A model generated the notes under the pieces. That model was not told the origin of the DNA and did not search any database. It worked only from the letters and a program-made list of their open reading frames with translations. Source: Kribbella qitaiheensis (GTDB taxonomy: Bacteria > Actinomycetota > Actinomycetes > Propionibacteriales > Kribbellaceae). From it: DNA of 64,000 bases. The stretch lies in assembly GCF_014217565.1 (NCBI RefSeq), contig NZ_CP043661.1, positions 5,270,001 through 5,334,000 of the forward strand, read 5' to 3'. A program made the position numbers and the translations under genes. This document shows, one piece after another, positions 42,644-52,500 of the stretch (position 1 is the stretch's first letter; every line of letters begins with the position of its first letter).

Positions 42644-42695
42644 GAGCCACGGAGGAGCCTGCTCTGGGGGCTTTCCCTCGTAGTACGGGAAGAGG

Positions 42696-43248
42696 TCAGC
42701 CCTCTTGTTCGGTGTCTGGGTGGGGGGTGGGGCTGTAGTGGTCGAGGGTGAGGACCGGGATCGAGGTGGTGATGGGGGCTGCCTTGCCGAAGGTGATGGT
42801 CACCTTGATCATGCCGCCGGGCTTGCCGCCCGTGACGGTGACGGGGGCGCCGCCTGCGGGGGGCAGGGTGAGCGAGGAGCCGACCTTCAGGGTCATCGTG
42901 CGGACGTTGCCGAAGGTCACCTTGTCGGCGGCGTCCTGCGGTACGGCGCCGTCCTGGACCGGGGCGTCGGCGGGGGCGCTCTCGATCGAGACCAGGGTGT
43001 CGTCGCTGTCGCCGTTGTTGATGATCGCGGAGTGCAGTTCGCCCTTGCCGTCCTCGGACGCCAGAACCAGCATGTTCCGGACGCCGATCCCGCCCGAGGT
43101 CGCGTTGCTGCCCTCGGCCCGGCTGGTAGGGCTGGTACGTCTGAGCGGAGAAGCCCGCGCTACAGGCCGTCACCGTGAAGCTCAGCGTGACGGCGGCCGC
43201 TGTCAGAGCGGTACGCCGGAAGGCCTGCGAGGACAACGTGATGGGCAC
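42696..43248 (-). pseudogene. Putative lipoprotein, copper-chaperone-like fold (one-base frameshift, probably a sequence error)
   Basis: Two frames give one lipoprotein of about 183 residues. The N-terminal frame starts at GTG 43248 (MPITLSSQAFRRTALTAAAV) with lipobox VTAC and runs to TYQPYQP. The other frame continues AEGSNATSGGIGVRNMLVLAS and GELHSAIINNGDSDDTLVSIES to the end. Removing one base from the GGCCC at 43116-43120 (GGGCC on the coding strand) joins them. The beta-sandwich pattern resembles PCu(A)C/DUF461 lipoproteins, but metal-binding Met/His residues are not evident. GGAGAGGGA precedes the start. Confidence 0.75.
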
Positions 43249-43501
43249 TGGTGTTCCCTCTCCTACAACCCGGTCGATGCCGTCAGGCTTTGGCCTCCGG
43301 CGGAGCAAAGCGTAGCGAGCGCGCTGCCCGGACCTGACAGCGACTCCACCTTTTGGTGATGTCCCGGGCAACCTTCTCGCGCGTAGGAGGCATGCGGGAG
43401 AACGTTTGTCAAGGCGGGATGTGGCCTCTGACCAGCGCAAACGCCCGGACCGGACCAGCGTGCGCGTGGTAGGATAGGACTCGGAAAGGGGCACGTGACA
43501 T
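43249..43501. promoter_or_regulatory. Divergent promoter region of the lipoprotein and carD
   Basis: 253 bp without a gene. TAGGAT at about 43469-43474 is a likely -10 box for carD, about 33 bp before its ATG, and GGAAAGGGG (43485-43493) serves as the ribosome site. Confidence 0.4.
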
Positions 43502-43987
43502 ATGACTTTTTCAGTCGGCGAGACGGTTGTCTACCCGAATCATGGGGCAGCTGTTATCGAGGACATCGAGACCCGTCAGATCAAAGGTGAGGACAAGACC
43601 TATCTGGTCTTGAGGATCGTCGCTCAGAACGACCTGGTCGTCCGGATCCCCGCGTGCAACCTTGATCTTGTCGGCGTGCGTGACGTCGTGGATCAGGCCG
43701 GTCTGGAGCGCGTCTTCGACGTGCTGCGGGCTCCGCACACGGAGGAGCCGACCAACTGGTCGCGACGGTACAAGGCGAACCTGGAGAAGCTGCACTCCGG
43801 TGACGTGATGAAGGTGGCAGAGGTCGTCCGCGACCTGTGGCGCCGTGAGCGTGACCGCGGTCTCTCCGCCGGTGAGAAGCGGATGCTGGCGAAGGCTCGC
43901 CAGATTCTGGTCTCCGAGCTGGCCCTGGCCGAACACACCAACGAGGACAAGGCGGAAGCCATCCTCGACGAGGTCCTCGCTTCATAA
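43502..43987 (+). CDS. carD: CarD-family RNA polymerase-binding regulator
   Basis: A 161-residue CarD protein of standard length. The N-terminal RNA polymerase-binding domain ([25 protein letters not shown]) and C-terminal DNA-contact helices ([41 protein letters not shown]) are intact, including the Trp that wedges the upstream fork. It stabilises open complexes at rRNA and other promoters. It lies upstream of ispD as in most actinomycetes. Confidence 0.97.
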   Translation: MTFSVGETVVYPNHGAAVIEDIETRQIKGEDKTYLVLRIVAQNDLVVRIPACNLDLVGVRDVVDQAGLERVFDVLRAPHTEEPTNWSRRYKANLEKLHSGDVMKVAEVVRDLWRRERDRGLSAGEKRMLAKARQILVSELALAEHTNEDKAEAILDEVLAS

Positions 43988-44032
43988 TCCAATCGGGCTG
44001 ATCGGGATCGATCCGTCCGGCATGATGGCGTC

Positions 44033-44728
44033 GTGAGTACTGCGGCGATCATTCCGGCGGCCGGTCTCGGGCTGCGGCTCGGTGGCGAGGCACCAAAAGC
44101 ATTTCGGGAGGTCGGTGGCGAATCGCTGCTGGTCCACGCTGTTCGTGGACTGAAGGCAGCGACCGCCGCCGACCTCGCCTGTTTTGTGATCGCGGTACCG
44201 GCGGGCTCCGAGGACATCGTCCTCAAACTACTCGAGCCGTACTGCGAGGGCGCGAGTCTGCAGATCGTTGCCGGCGGCTCCGAGCGAACCGACTCCGTCC
44301 GCGCGGCCCTGGACCTGGTCCCGGTCGACGGGATCGACTGCGTTCTCGTGCATGACGCCGCGAGGTCGTTCGTGCCCCCCGAGGTGATCGACCGGGTCGT
44401 CGCTGCCGTGCGTTCCGGCGCGCCTGCGGTAGTGCCGGTCATTCCGGTCACCGACACGATCAAGCGGGTGGACCAGGACGGCCGGGTCGTTGACACGCCG
44501 GATCGCCGAGCGCTGGTCGCGGTACAGACTCCGCAGGGGTTCGAGCCGTCGCTGCTGCGCCGGGCACATGCCGGGGACGTGGCCGGAGCGACCGATGACG
44601 CGATGCTGTGTGAGCGGCTCGGCGTGACCGTGCAGACGGTCGAGGGATCCGAGGACGCCTTCAAGGTGACCCGGCCGAGAGATCTGTTGCTGGCCGAGTG
44701 GTTGCTGGCGGAAAGGCATAGAGCGTGA
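44033..44728 (+). CDS. ispD: 2-C-methyl-D-erythritol 4-phosphate cytidylyltransferase
   Basis: A 231-residue MEP-pathway enzyme that forms CDP-methylerythritol. The CTP-binding N-terminus [58 protein letters not shown] and QTPQGF are all present. The GTG start at 44033 has CATGAT seven bases upstream and no clear ribosome site, so it may be leaderless. The stop overlaps the ispF start (GTGA), giving a coupled ispD-ispF pair. Confidence 0.95.
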   Translation: MSTAAIIPAAGLGLRLGGEAPKAFREVGGESLLVHAVRGLKAATAADLACFVIAVPAGSEDIVLKLLEPYCEGASLQIVAGGSERTDSVRAALDLVPVDGIDCVLVHDAARSFVPPEVIDRVVAAVRSGAPAVVPVIPVTDTIKRVDQDGRVVDTPDRRALVAVQTPQGFEPSLLRRAHAGDVAGATDDAMLCERLGVTVQTVEGSEDAFKVTRPRDLLLAEWLLAERHRA

Positions 44729-45196
44729 AGATTCCGCGAGTAGGCACGGGCATCGACGTACACCCGGTCGAGGAAGGCCGTCCGATGTGGCTGGCCGGGC
44801 TGCTGTGGCCTGAGGAGACCGCTGGGCCCTCCGGGCACTCTGATGGTGATGTGGCGGCCCACGCTGCCTGTGACGCCCTGCTGAGCGCGGCCCGGCTCGG
44901 CGACCTCGGATCGAACTTCGGTACTTCGGAACCCGAGTGGGCTGGTGCGGCAGGTGCGACCTTGCTGGCCGAAGCGGCCCGTCGGGTCCGGGCAGCCGGC
45001 TTCGAGATCGGCAACGTCTCCGTTCAGGTGATCTGCAACCGGCCCCGCTTCGCCGCTCGCCGGGAAGAGGCCGAGAAAGCACTCAGCGCGGCCTGCGACG
45101 CCGAGGTCTCGGTCTCCGCCACCACCACGGACGGCCTAGGTCTCACCGGCCCGCGGCGAAGGCATCGCCGCAGTGGCAACCGCTCTCGTCTACTGA
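44725..45196 (+). pseudogene. ispF: 2-C-methyl-D-erythritol 2,4-cyclodiphosphate synthase (one-base frameshift, probably a sequence error)
   Basis: The frame opens as Isp[51 protein letters not shown], with metal ligands Asp and His in GIDVH and the second His after SDGD, and reaches [12 protein letters not shown]. One extra C in GGCCC (45148-45152) then shifts it. Without the extra base it reads [15 protein letters not shown] and stops at 45196, giving 156 residues, the normal length. IspF is essential when the MEP pathway is the only isoprenoid route, so a real mutation is unlikely. Confidence 0.92.
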
Positions 45197-45216
45197 GGTT
45201 GCCGACGGCCCCTGAT

Positions 45217-46101
45217 TTACCGGGCGGCGAGGAAGTCTGCTGTTTCGGGCTGTTTGAACCATTGGGCCCAGCCCAGCGGGGTGGCTTGGAATTGTGGGTC
45301 TGTTGCGGACAGGTCTGCGCCGTGCTCGGCCAGCAGGCGAAGTACGGACAGGTGGCCGGCGCCGGCGGCGATGTGGGCTGGGGATGCGCCGGAAGTGGTT
45401 CGGGCATTGACGTCGAAGCCCAGCTCGATGAGCAGCGGCACGGCAGCCCATCGTTGCGCGCCCACAGCCTCCGCGATCAACGCCGGCCGCTGCTGGCGAA
45501 CACGGTCGAGCACGTCCGCCGAAACCGATTCGGCGCGATCGCCCTGGAGTAGAGCCGCGACGACGGGATCGGCCTCGGTCTGCTCGCCGGCGTAGACGTC
45601 GCGGACCACTCCGACTTCGGCACCATGATGGATGAGCTCGTCGAGGATGTGCAGGGCGAACGAGGTGCCGTCATCGGCTGCGTACGGGCCTGCGACGGTG
45701 CCCATCGGGCGGTCGAGGTCTTCCTGGCTGAGCGAGTCGAGCCGGTCGTGCCAGACGGCGTACGCGTGCTCCATCGCCTTGATCGCCTCAGCACTGCTGC
45801 CGGGCACCGGCGGGATGCCGTCCGTCGGAGCAGGCTCGTGGCCGAACCAGGTCGCGGTTCGCTCGGCCTGGAGGATGTCGATGATGTGCGTCATCCGCCA
45901 GGCGATGGTCGTGAACGGAGGCGGATCGGGCGGGAGCGGGCTGAAGTCGGCCTTGAACCCGTCCGCTGTCTCGCGGACCGACCAGCTACCGGCGAAAGGC
46001 TCCCAGAAGTACTCGTCGTCGGTCAGCCCCTCGACGCGCGCCCGCAGCCGCTGCCAGGCGAAGTGGGAGAGGGCCAGGAGGTTCTGCTTCAGCGTCGTCA
46101 T
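45217..46101 (-). CDS. DinB-family protein fused to ankyrin repeats
   Basis: A 294-residue two-part protein. Residues 1-165 form a DinB/DUF664-type four-helix domain ([60 protein letters not shown]) with His residues in the usual metal-binding positions. Residues 215-294 carry two ankyrin-type repeats ([46 protein letters not shown]). DinB-fold enzymes include thiol-dependent transferases, some using mycothiol. Here the activity is unknown. GGAGG precedes ATG 46101. Confidence 0.88.
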   Translation of the reverse strand: MTTLKQNLLALSHFAWQRLRARVEGLTDDEYFWEPFAGSWSVRETADGFKADFSPLPPDPPPFTTIAWRMTHIIDILQAERTATWFGHEPAPTDGIPPVPGSSAEAIKAMEHAYAVWHDRLDSLSQEDLDRPMGTVAGPYAADDGTSFALHILDELIHHGAEVGVVRDVYAGEQTEADPVVAALLQGDRAESVSADVLDRVRQQRPALIAEAVGAQRWAAVPLLIELGFDVNARTTSGASPAHIAAGAGHLSVLRLLAEHGADLSATDPQFQATPLGWAQWFKQPETADFLAAR

Positions 46102-46181
46102 GACCTCCACGCTAGGTGCTCGTGCGGACAGGTTCGGTCCGCAGGAGTTCCGGCGGCGAGAGGTTTGCCCGGTGCGACAAG

Positions 46182-47171
46182 TCACCGAAGTTCGGGCGGC
46201 GTGGTAGGTGCGGTTGAGAAGCGGGCGGCCCGGGGATCGAGTTCGTCGCCGGTGCGTCGGGTCAGGATGCCGTAGAGCTCCGGGCGCCGACCGCGAATCC
46301 AGGGGCGGCCCGTTGCCAGCGGCACCAGTTCCAGGTCGAGATCGGCCAGTACTACGGCCTCCGCGGGAACCGGTGTCTCGGCGATGATCCCGCCGTACGG
46401 GTCGATCACCATCGCGTTGCCGGTACGGAGCTCGTCGTCGTCTCGGCCGACCCCGTTGCTGAACAGCACGAACAAACCGTTGTCGTGGGCGCGGGCCGGT
46501 AGCCAGCGGAGCAGCCACTCGCGGCCGTTCGGGCCGTTGAACGCGGCCTCCACCGCGGCCGGATCCTGCTCCCGGTTCGCCCAGATCTCCATCGGGATGG
46601 GCTTCATGCCGTGCGGGCTGCGCGAATTCGTCCCGCCGGTCTGATGCGGGGCCAGCAGAACCGTGGCGCCGAGCAACGCGGTCGCGCGGACATTCTCGAC
46701 CAGGTTGTTGTCCCAGCAGATCAGGATCCCCAGCCGCACCTGCCAGGGCGTGTCGAACACCGTGTACGACGAACCGCTGGCGATCGCCTCGTGCTCGAAC
46801 GCGTGCAGCTTGCGATGGACGTGGACCGCGCCGTCTGGCAGGCAGACGCCATACGAGTTGAACAGCTCGCCGTCATCGGCCTGCTCGAGGAAGCCGACAC
46901 CGAGCCCGGCGTCGAGTTCGCGGGCCAGGCTGCTGATCCTGGTGAGGCTCGGGCCGTCGGTGGACTCAGCGAGTTCGCGCAGGCGGTCGGCCGGGTGGTT
47001 GCGGAGATGCCAATAGCCGAGCAGGCACATCTCGGGGAACACGACCAGCTGGGCTCCGTCGGTAACCGCCTGGCGGGCCAGCCTCTCGACGGTGGCGAGG
47101 TTGGTGGCGGGCTGGTCGGGGACGGCCTCGAACTGGACGACGGCACTGCGCAAGTTGGTCACAGCTTCCAT
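46182..47171 (-). CDS. Carbon-nitrogen hydrolase (nitrilase superfamily)
   Basis: A 329-residue amidase/nitrilase-type enzyme. The catalytic triad is visible as Glu in VVFPEMCLLGYW, Lys in HRKLHAFEHE and Cys in LGILICWDNNLVEN. The sequence HQTGGTNSRSPHGMKPIP follows the Cys strand. The substrate is unknown. Start is uncertain: ATG 47171 is used, and a TTG at 47189 would add six codons. It is divergent from a LysR gene 61 bp away, its probable regulator. Confidence 0.88.
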   Translation of the reverse strand: MEAVTNLRSAVVQFEAVPDQPATNLATVERLARQAVTDGAQLVVFPEMCLLGYWHLRNHPADRLRELAESTDGPSLTRISSLARELDAGLGVGFLEQADDGELFNSYGVCLPDGAVHVHRKLHAFEHEAIASGSSYTVFDTPWQVRLGILICWDNNLVENVRATALLGATVLLAPHQTGGTNSRSPHGMKPIPMEIWANREQDPAAVEAAFNGPNGREWLLRWLPARAHDNGLFVLFSNGVGRDDDELRTGNAMVIDPYGGIIAETPVPAEAVVLADLDLELVPLATGRPWIRGRRPELYGILTRRTGDELDPRAARFSTAPTTPPELR

Positions 47172-47232
47172 CGAAGCGGAGAGGATCAATGCCGTCCAAT
47201 AGCATGTTAGGCCCGTTCAATACCCTGTGATT

Positions 47233-48117
47233 ATGGAACTGCGATTGCTTCGGGCGTTCGTGACGGTGGCGCGGTGTGGGAACTTCGGGGTCGCCGCGGT
47301 CGAGCTGGGGATGAGTCAGCCGGCGTTGACGAAGCAGGTCCAGCAACTCGAGCGGCAGGTTCGCTCCACGCTGTTCAGCCGGGGACGGCAGGGCGCGCAG
47401 CTGACCACGGTCGGCGAATTGCTGCTGTCCGACGCGGTGGAAATCCTTGGTCGCACAGAGGCCTTCGAGCGCCGCGCCGCGCGGGTGGCGCTGGGGGTCG
47501 AGGGGGCGCTGGCGATCGGGTTCGGCTTGTCGGGGATCGAACTGGCGCCGCGCGCGGTCGCGTTGTTCAGGAGCCGTTATCCGGAGGTCGAGGTCTCGCT
47601 GGAGGACATGTCGTCCGCCGTCCAGTACGACCGGCTGCTGACCGGAGCCCTGCAGCTGGGCTTCGTCCGGTTGCCTGTGCCGCCCGGCCTTGACCAGCTC
47701 CGCCTGAGGAAAGACCGCCTTGCCCTTGCGGTCCCAGCCGGCCGGGCGATTGGCGAGCGGTTGCCCCGGGAGCTGGGCGGGTGGCTGGACGGGCGGCCGA
47801 TGGTGCGGTTGATTCCAGGGCGGGGACCTGGGCTGACCGCGCAGATCGCCAGCCTGTACGACGAGCTCGGGTGCCGGCCGGCGGTTCTGCAAGAGGCCGG
47901 CGACCTCCAGACCGTGCTGGCCTTGGTGGCTGCTGGGGTCGGGCCGGCCGTCGTACCGGCCAGTGCTGTGGCGATCGCTCCCGCTGCCGTTCGGCTGTTA
48001 CCGCTACGAGGGGAGACTTCCGTCTGGTGGGTAGGCGCCGCGTGGAATCCGGCGAATCCGTCGCCACTGATCCCTCATTTCCTCACGGCTGCGGGCCAGG
48101 CTGCCGAAGCCACCTGA
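47233..48117 (+). CDS. LysR-family transcriptional regulator
   Basis: A 294-residue LysR protein. The winged HTH is at about residues 3-60 (ELRLLRAFVTVARCGNFGVAAVELGMSQPALTKQVQQLERQV), followed by the linker helix and a periplasmic-binding-like effector domain (LAIGFGLSGIELAPRAVALF, AAGVGPAVVPASA). ATG 47233 lies six bases after a TACCCT box, so a leaderless start here is preferred over the GTG two codons earlier. It probably activates the divergent hydrolase gene. Confidence 0.92.
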   Translation: MELRLLRAFVTVARCGNFGVAAVELGMSQPALTKQVQQLERQVRSTLFSRGRQGAQLTTVGELLLSDAVEILGRTEAFERRAARVALGVEGALAIGFGLSGIELAPRAVALFRSRYPEVEVSLEDMSSAVQYDRLLTGALQLGFVRLPVPPGLDQLRLRKDRLALAVPAGRAIGERLPRELGGWLDGRPMVRLIPGRGPGLTAQIASLYDELGCRPAVLQEAGDLQTVLALVAAGVGPAVVPASAVAIAPAAVRLLPLRGETSVWWVGAAWNPANPSPLIPHFLTAAGQAAEAT

Positions 48118-48135
48118 CGACCTGCTCCGGCGGGC

Positions 48136-49506
48136 TCAGCGTCGCCGGCGGGTGGTTCTCGGCAAGTCCGGCAGCTCAGCGGCGTCCAGCCAGACGGCGA
48201 ACAAGGCCAGGGTGGCGTCGGGGTCGGGCGAGAACATCTGGGCCAAGGCGATGAAGTCTTCTGTCGTCACCGAGCCGTGCCGGTTGCTCTTCGTCCAGGT
48301 GCGGAGGAGGTCGAAGAACGCGTCGTCGCCGAACTGCTGGCGTAGTACGTGCAGGGTGATCGCGCCGCGCTTGTAGAGCCGGTCGTCGAACATCAGTTCC
48401 GGCCCGGGATCCGAGAGCACCAGATCCTGGTCCAGACCGCGCAGCCGGCTGTAGGCCTTCGAGACCTGCTGGGATGCCGTGAGGCCACCCGAGTCCTCCG
48501 ACCACAACCACTCGGCGTAGCAGGCGAATCCCTCGTTCAGCCAGATGTCCTGCCAGGTCGCCGGCGTCAGGCTGTTGCCGAACCATTGGTGAGCCAGCTC
48601 GTGCGCGACCAGCCGCTCGGCGCCACGCTTGCCGTCCACGTGGTTGCTGCCGAACACGGAGATCCCCTGTGCCTCAAGGGGAATCTCCAGTGGGTCGTCC
48701 GTCACGACGACCGTGTAACCGCCGAAGGGATACGGCCCGAACAGTCGGCTGAACAGCTTCATCATGTCCTGCTGGCGCCCGAAATCGGACCGGAAGTCCC
48801 GTACTTGCGAGGCAGGCAGCACGGCGCGGGTCGTCACTGGCGACGAGGCCAGCTCGAGTACGTCGTACCGGCCGATCTGCACGGTCGCCAAGTACGTCGC
48901 CATCGGAGCGGCCTGGTCGAACACCCAACTGGTCCGGCTGGCCTTCGTCCGGCGGGAGACGAGTCGTCCGTTGGCGACCACGTGGTACGGCGAATCGGTG
49001 GTGATCGTGATCCTGTAGTGCGCCTTGTCGCCCGGATGGTCGTTGCAGGGGAACCAGGTCGCGGCGCCACAAGGCTGGCTCGCGACGATCACGCCTTCGG
49101 TGAGTTCCTCCCAGCCGAGTTCGCCCCATCGGGTGTCGATCGGCGCGGGGTTGCCTGCGTACTGGACGTCGACGACGAATTCGGCGCCGTCGGCGATACC
49201 GGTGGCGGGCCAGATGTGCAGCTTGCCGGCGCGATGCGCGTACCGGCCCGGGCGGCGGCCGTTGACGGCGACCTTCGAGACGCGCAGGCCGGTCAGGTCG
49301 AGGCTGATTCGCGACAGCGCGTGCGTGGCGACGGCCGTGATGGTCGCCTTGCCGGTCAGGCGGTTGCTGTTGACCCGGTAGTCGAGGTCCAACTCGTACG
49401 ACTCGACCTTGTAGCCGCCGTTGCCGTGATCGGGGACATACGGATCACCGGCGTCGTCAGCACCTGGCTGGGCTTTGACCTGCGCTTTGGGGTCACGGGA
49501 AACCAT
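48136..49506 (-). CDS. M1-family aminopeptidase coupled to the Pls-type synthetase
   Basis: A 456-residue M1 metallopeptidase lacking the C-terminal helical domain of aminopeptidase N. The N-terminal saddle domain (YKVESYELDLDYRVNSNRLTG) is followed by the catalytic domain with the zinc site HELAHQWFGN and distal Glu in NEGFACYAEW. The usual GxMEN exopeptidase motif is replaced by LEAQGISVFG. No signal peptide is visible. The ATG overlaps the stop of the synthetase (TGATG). This coupling makes it a candidate for cutting or detoxifying the product of that enzyme. Confidence 0.9.
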   Translation of the reverse strand: MVSRDPKAQVKAQPGADDAGDPYVPDHGNGGYKVESYELDLDYRVNSNRLTGKATITAVATHALSRISLDLTGLRVSKVAVNGRRPGRYAHRAGKLHIWPATGIADGAEFVVDVQYAGNPAPIDTRWGELGWEELTEGVIVASQPCGAATWFPCNDHPGDKAHYRITITTDSPYHVVANGRLVSRRTKASRTSWVFDQAAPMATYLATVQIGRYDVLELASSPVTTRAVLPASQVRDFRSDFGRQQDMMKLFSRLFGPYPFGGYTVVVTDDPLEIPLEAQGISVFGSNHVDGKRGAERLVAHELAHQWFGNSLTPATWQDIWLNEGFACYAEWLWSEDSGGLTASQQVSKAYSRLRGLDQDLVLSDPGPELMFDDRLYKRGAITLHVLRQQFGDDAFFDLLRTWTKSNRHGSVTTEDFIALAQMFSPDPDATLALFAVWLDAAELPDLPRTTRRRR

Positions 49507-52500
49507 CAACCCTGCCAGGGCGCGATCGGGTTGCCGGCCCATCGGGATCCGGCCGGCACGGTCTCGCCGCGCATCACCAAGGACACCGGGCCGACGGTCG
49601 CGCCGGCTCCGATCGAGGCCGCCGGCAAGATGATGCCGTGCGGCCCGAGAGTGGATCCGGGGCCGAAGGTGACGGTGCTCATGGACATCACCCTGTCATG
49701 GAACAGGTGCGTCTGGAGAACGCAGCCGCGATTCACCGCGACACCGTCGCCAAGGGTGATCAGATCGGCCTCGGGGAACCAATAGGTCTCGCACCAGACA
49801 CCCTTGCCGATCTTCGCACCGAGGGTGCGGAGCCAGAGCGTCAGCACCGGCGTACCGGCGGCCGCGTTGGCGAACCAAGGTGCGGCGACCATCTCGACGA
49901 AGGTGTCGACGACCTCGTTCCGCCAGACGAAAGAACTCCACAGCGGGTACTCGATCGCCTTGGTCCGGCCGACGATGACCCACTTCGAGATCGTCGCCAT
50001 CGCACCCGCGACCGCTCCGGCGGCGAGTAGCACGGCACCGGACAGCAGGAAGGTCCACCAGGGGCCGAGCCAGAGGTCGAGGCCCTGCAGGGCGAACAGC
50101 ACGCCCAGTGCGATCAACACCGTGCACATCATCGGCACGAACCGGCACAGCTCTACCGCGGCCCGGGCGAACTTCAGCCGGAGCGGCGGGTTGAAGGTGC
50201 GGCTCTGATCGCCGTCGACGGCCTGGCGGCGCAGTTTCACCGGCGGACTACCGAGCCAGGACGTGCCCGCCTTCGACTTCTTCGGCGCGGCCGACAGCAC
50301 GGCGACCAGGCCGTTCTTCGGCACCGAGCGGCCCGGCGCGGTCATCCCCGAGTTGCCGAGGAACGCCCGCTTGCCGACCTTGGCGCCGGCCACGTGCAGC
50401 CAGCCACCGCCCAGCTCGTACGACGCGATCATCGTGTCGTCGGCCAGGAACGCGCCATCACCGACGGTGGTCATCTTCGGCAGCAACAGCACGGTCGATG
50501 CCTCGACATCGCGGCCGATCTTCGCCCCGAGCGCGCGCAGCCACCACGGCGTCAGCAGGCTCGCGTACAACGGGAACAGCAGTGTCCGGGCCGAGTCCAG
50601 CAGTCGCTCGGTAGCCCAGACCTGCCAGCCGATCCGGCTTCGCACCGGGTAGTGGCCGGCCTTGATTCCGATGCCGAGCAGCCGTACGCCGATCAGCGTC
50701 AGCAGGGCCAATGTCGCGAAGCCGACCAAGGTCATCAGCGGGATCGCCCACAAGGCTTGTACTGCGGCGTCGCCGAGCGAGGTCGTTCCGCGGACCGCGT
50801 GGCCGAGGATCACGACAGCAAGACAGGCGGCCGCCAATGGCAGCAGAGACATCAGGGCCGAAGCAGCGCCGTACGCGAGGACCCACCAAGGTGCCCTGGC
50901 CGGGCGTTCCTCGGGCCACGGGTGGCGAGCCCGGCCGAGCCGGCTGGCAGGTGATCCGGACCAGCGCTCGGCCGGAGGGACCTTGCCGGAAACAGCCGAG
51001 CCTGCAGCGATCTCTGCGTTGCGGCCGATCTCGGCGCCCGGCAGGAGGGTGCTGCGTGACCCGACAACGGCCTCGGCGCCGACGGTCACGCTTCCTACGT
51101 GCAGGCGGTCGCCGTCGATCCAGTAGCCGGACAGATCGACCTCTGGCTCGATCGAAGCGCCGCGGCCCATCGTGAAGAACCCTGTCACCGGCGGCAGTGT
51201 GTGCAGGTCGACCCCGCGGCCGACCTTCGCGCCCAGAGCCCTTGCGTAGTAGGTGATCCAGGGTGCCCCGGCGAGGTTGGCGGCACCCGCGGCGTCAGCG
51301 AGGTTCTCTGCTGCCCACAGTCGCACGTGGACGTTACCGCCGCGCGGATAGACGCCAGGGCGCAAGCCACGCAGCAGGAGCCTGGCACCGACTACTGCGA
51401 TCCCCATCCGGCCCGCTGGAGTGATCAGGATCAGCCAGCCGGCCAGGATCCACCACCAGGACACAGTGCGCATCCACGGGTGCGGACCGTCCGACCAGGC
51501 GAGCAGGTTGTTCAGCGTGAACAGCCAGACGAGCCAGCGAACACCGACAACGGTCTGTAGCAGCAGGGTCAGCGCCGTCTGCAGCAACTGGGTCCCGGGT
51601 GGCGTCGGGCGGACCTCACGGATCTCGACCGGCTCCAGGGACGTGACGAACGAGTCGAGCCGGTCCGCGAGCGCTCCGAGCCGTGGGTACTCGTAGATGT
51701 CACCAACGGTCGCCTCGGGGTATCGCTCCCGCAGTACGGACACCAACTGGGCAGCGGCCAGGCTGCCACCGCCGTGCAGGAAGAAGTCGTTGTCCGCACC
51801 GGTGACATTGGCGCCGAGCACCTTCGTCCAGCGCTCGGCCAACCACCCTGCCGTGCCGTCCAGCTCGGCGGGCGGGCCGTCCGTGTCCATCCCGGGCAGT
51901 GGCCAGGGGAGCGCGTTGCGATCGACCTTGCCCGACGTCCTGGTCGGCAAGGTGTCGGTGATGGCCAGCAGCGGAACCAGTGCGGCCGGCAATGCCTCTC
52001 GGAGCCGCTCGGTCGCAGCCTTCTGGTCGAACGCTTCCGGATCCTCCGGTACTACGTAGCCGACAAGCAGCTGATTCCCCGCGGCACTCGCCCGTACTGC
52101 GGCGGCCGCTCCGGTCACGCCGGGCAATCCTTGCAGCGCGGCGTCAACCTCACCGAGCTCGATCCGGCGACCGCCGAGCTTGATCTGTTCGTCGGCGCGG
52201 CCCATGAAGACCAGGCCTTCGGACTCGTTGCGGACCAGATCACCGCTGCGGTAGGCGCGGTCCCAGCCCAGCGTCGGCATCGGCGCGAACTTCTCCGCGT
52301 CCTTGGCCGGATCGAGATAGCGGGCCAGGCCGACGCCACCGATGATCAGCTCACCGGTCCCACCCTCCGGCACTTCGTTGCCTTCGGCATCCACAACGGC
52401 CAGGTCCCAGCCGTCCAAGGGTAAACCGATCCGGACCTGTCCCTCGCCGGTCAGCTGCGCGCCGCAGGCGACGACAGTCGCCTCGGTCGGGCCGTAGGTG

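Noticed and set aside
42640-43494. A single 284-codon minus-strand gene
   Set aside because: Only its middle (lipobox and signal) is protein-like. The Arg/Pro/His-rich remainder is out of frame, and the true downstream coding is in the neighbouring frame.
44725-45552. IspF with a long C-terminal extension of about 120 residues
   Set aside because: The extension is the out-of-frame reading after the extra C and runs antisense into the DinB-ankyrin gene. The other frame gives the normal IspF end at 45196.
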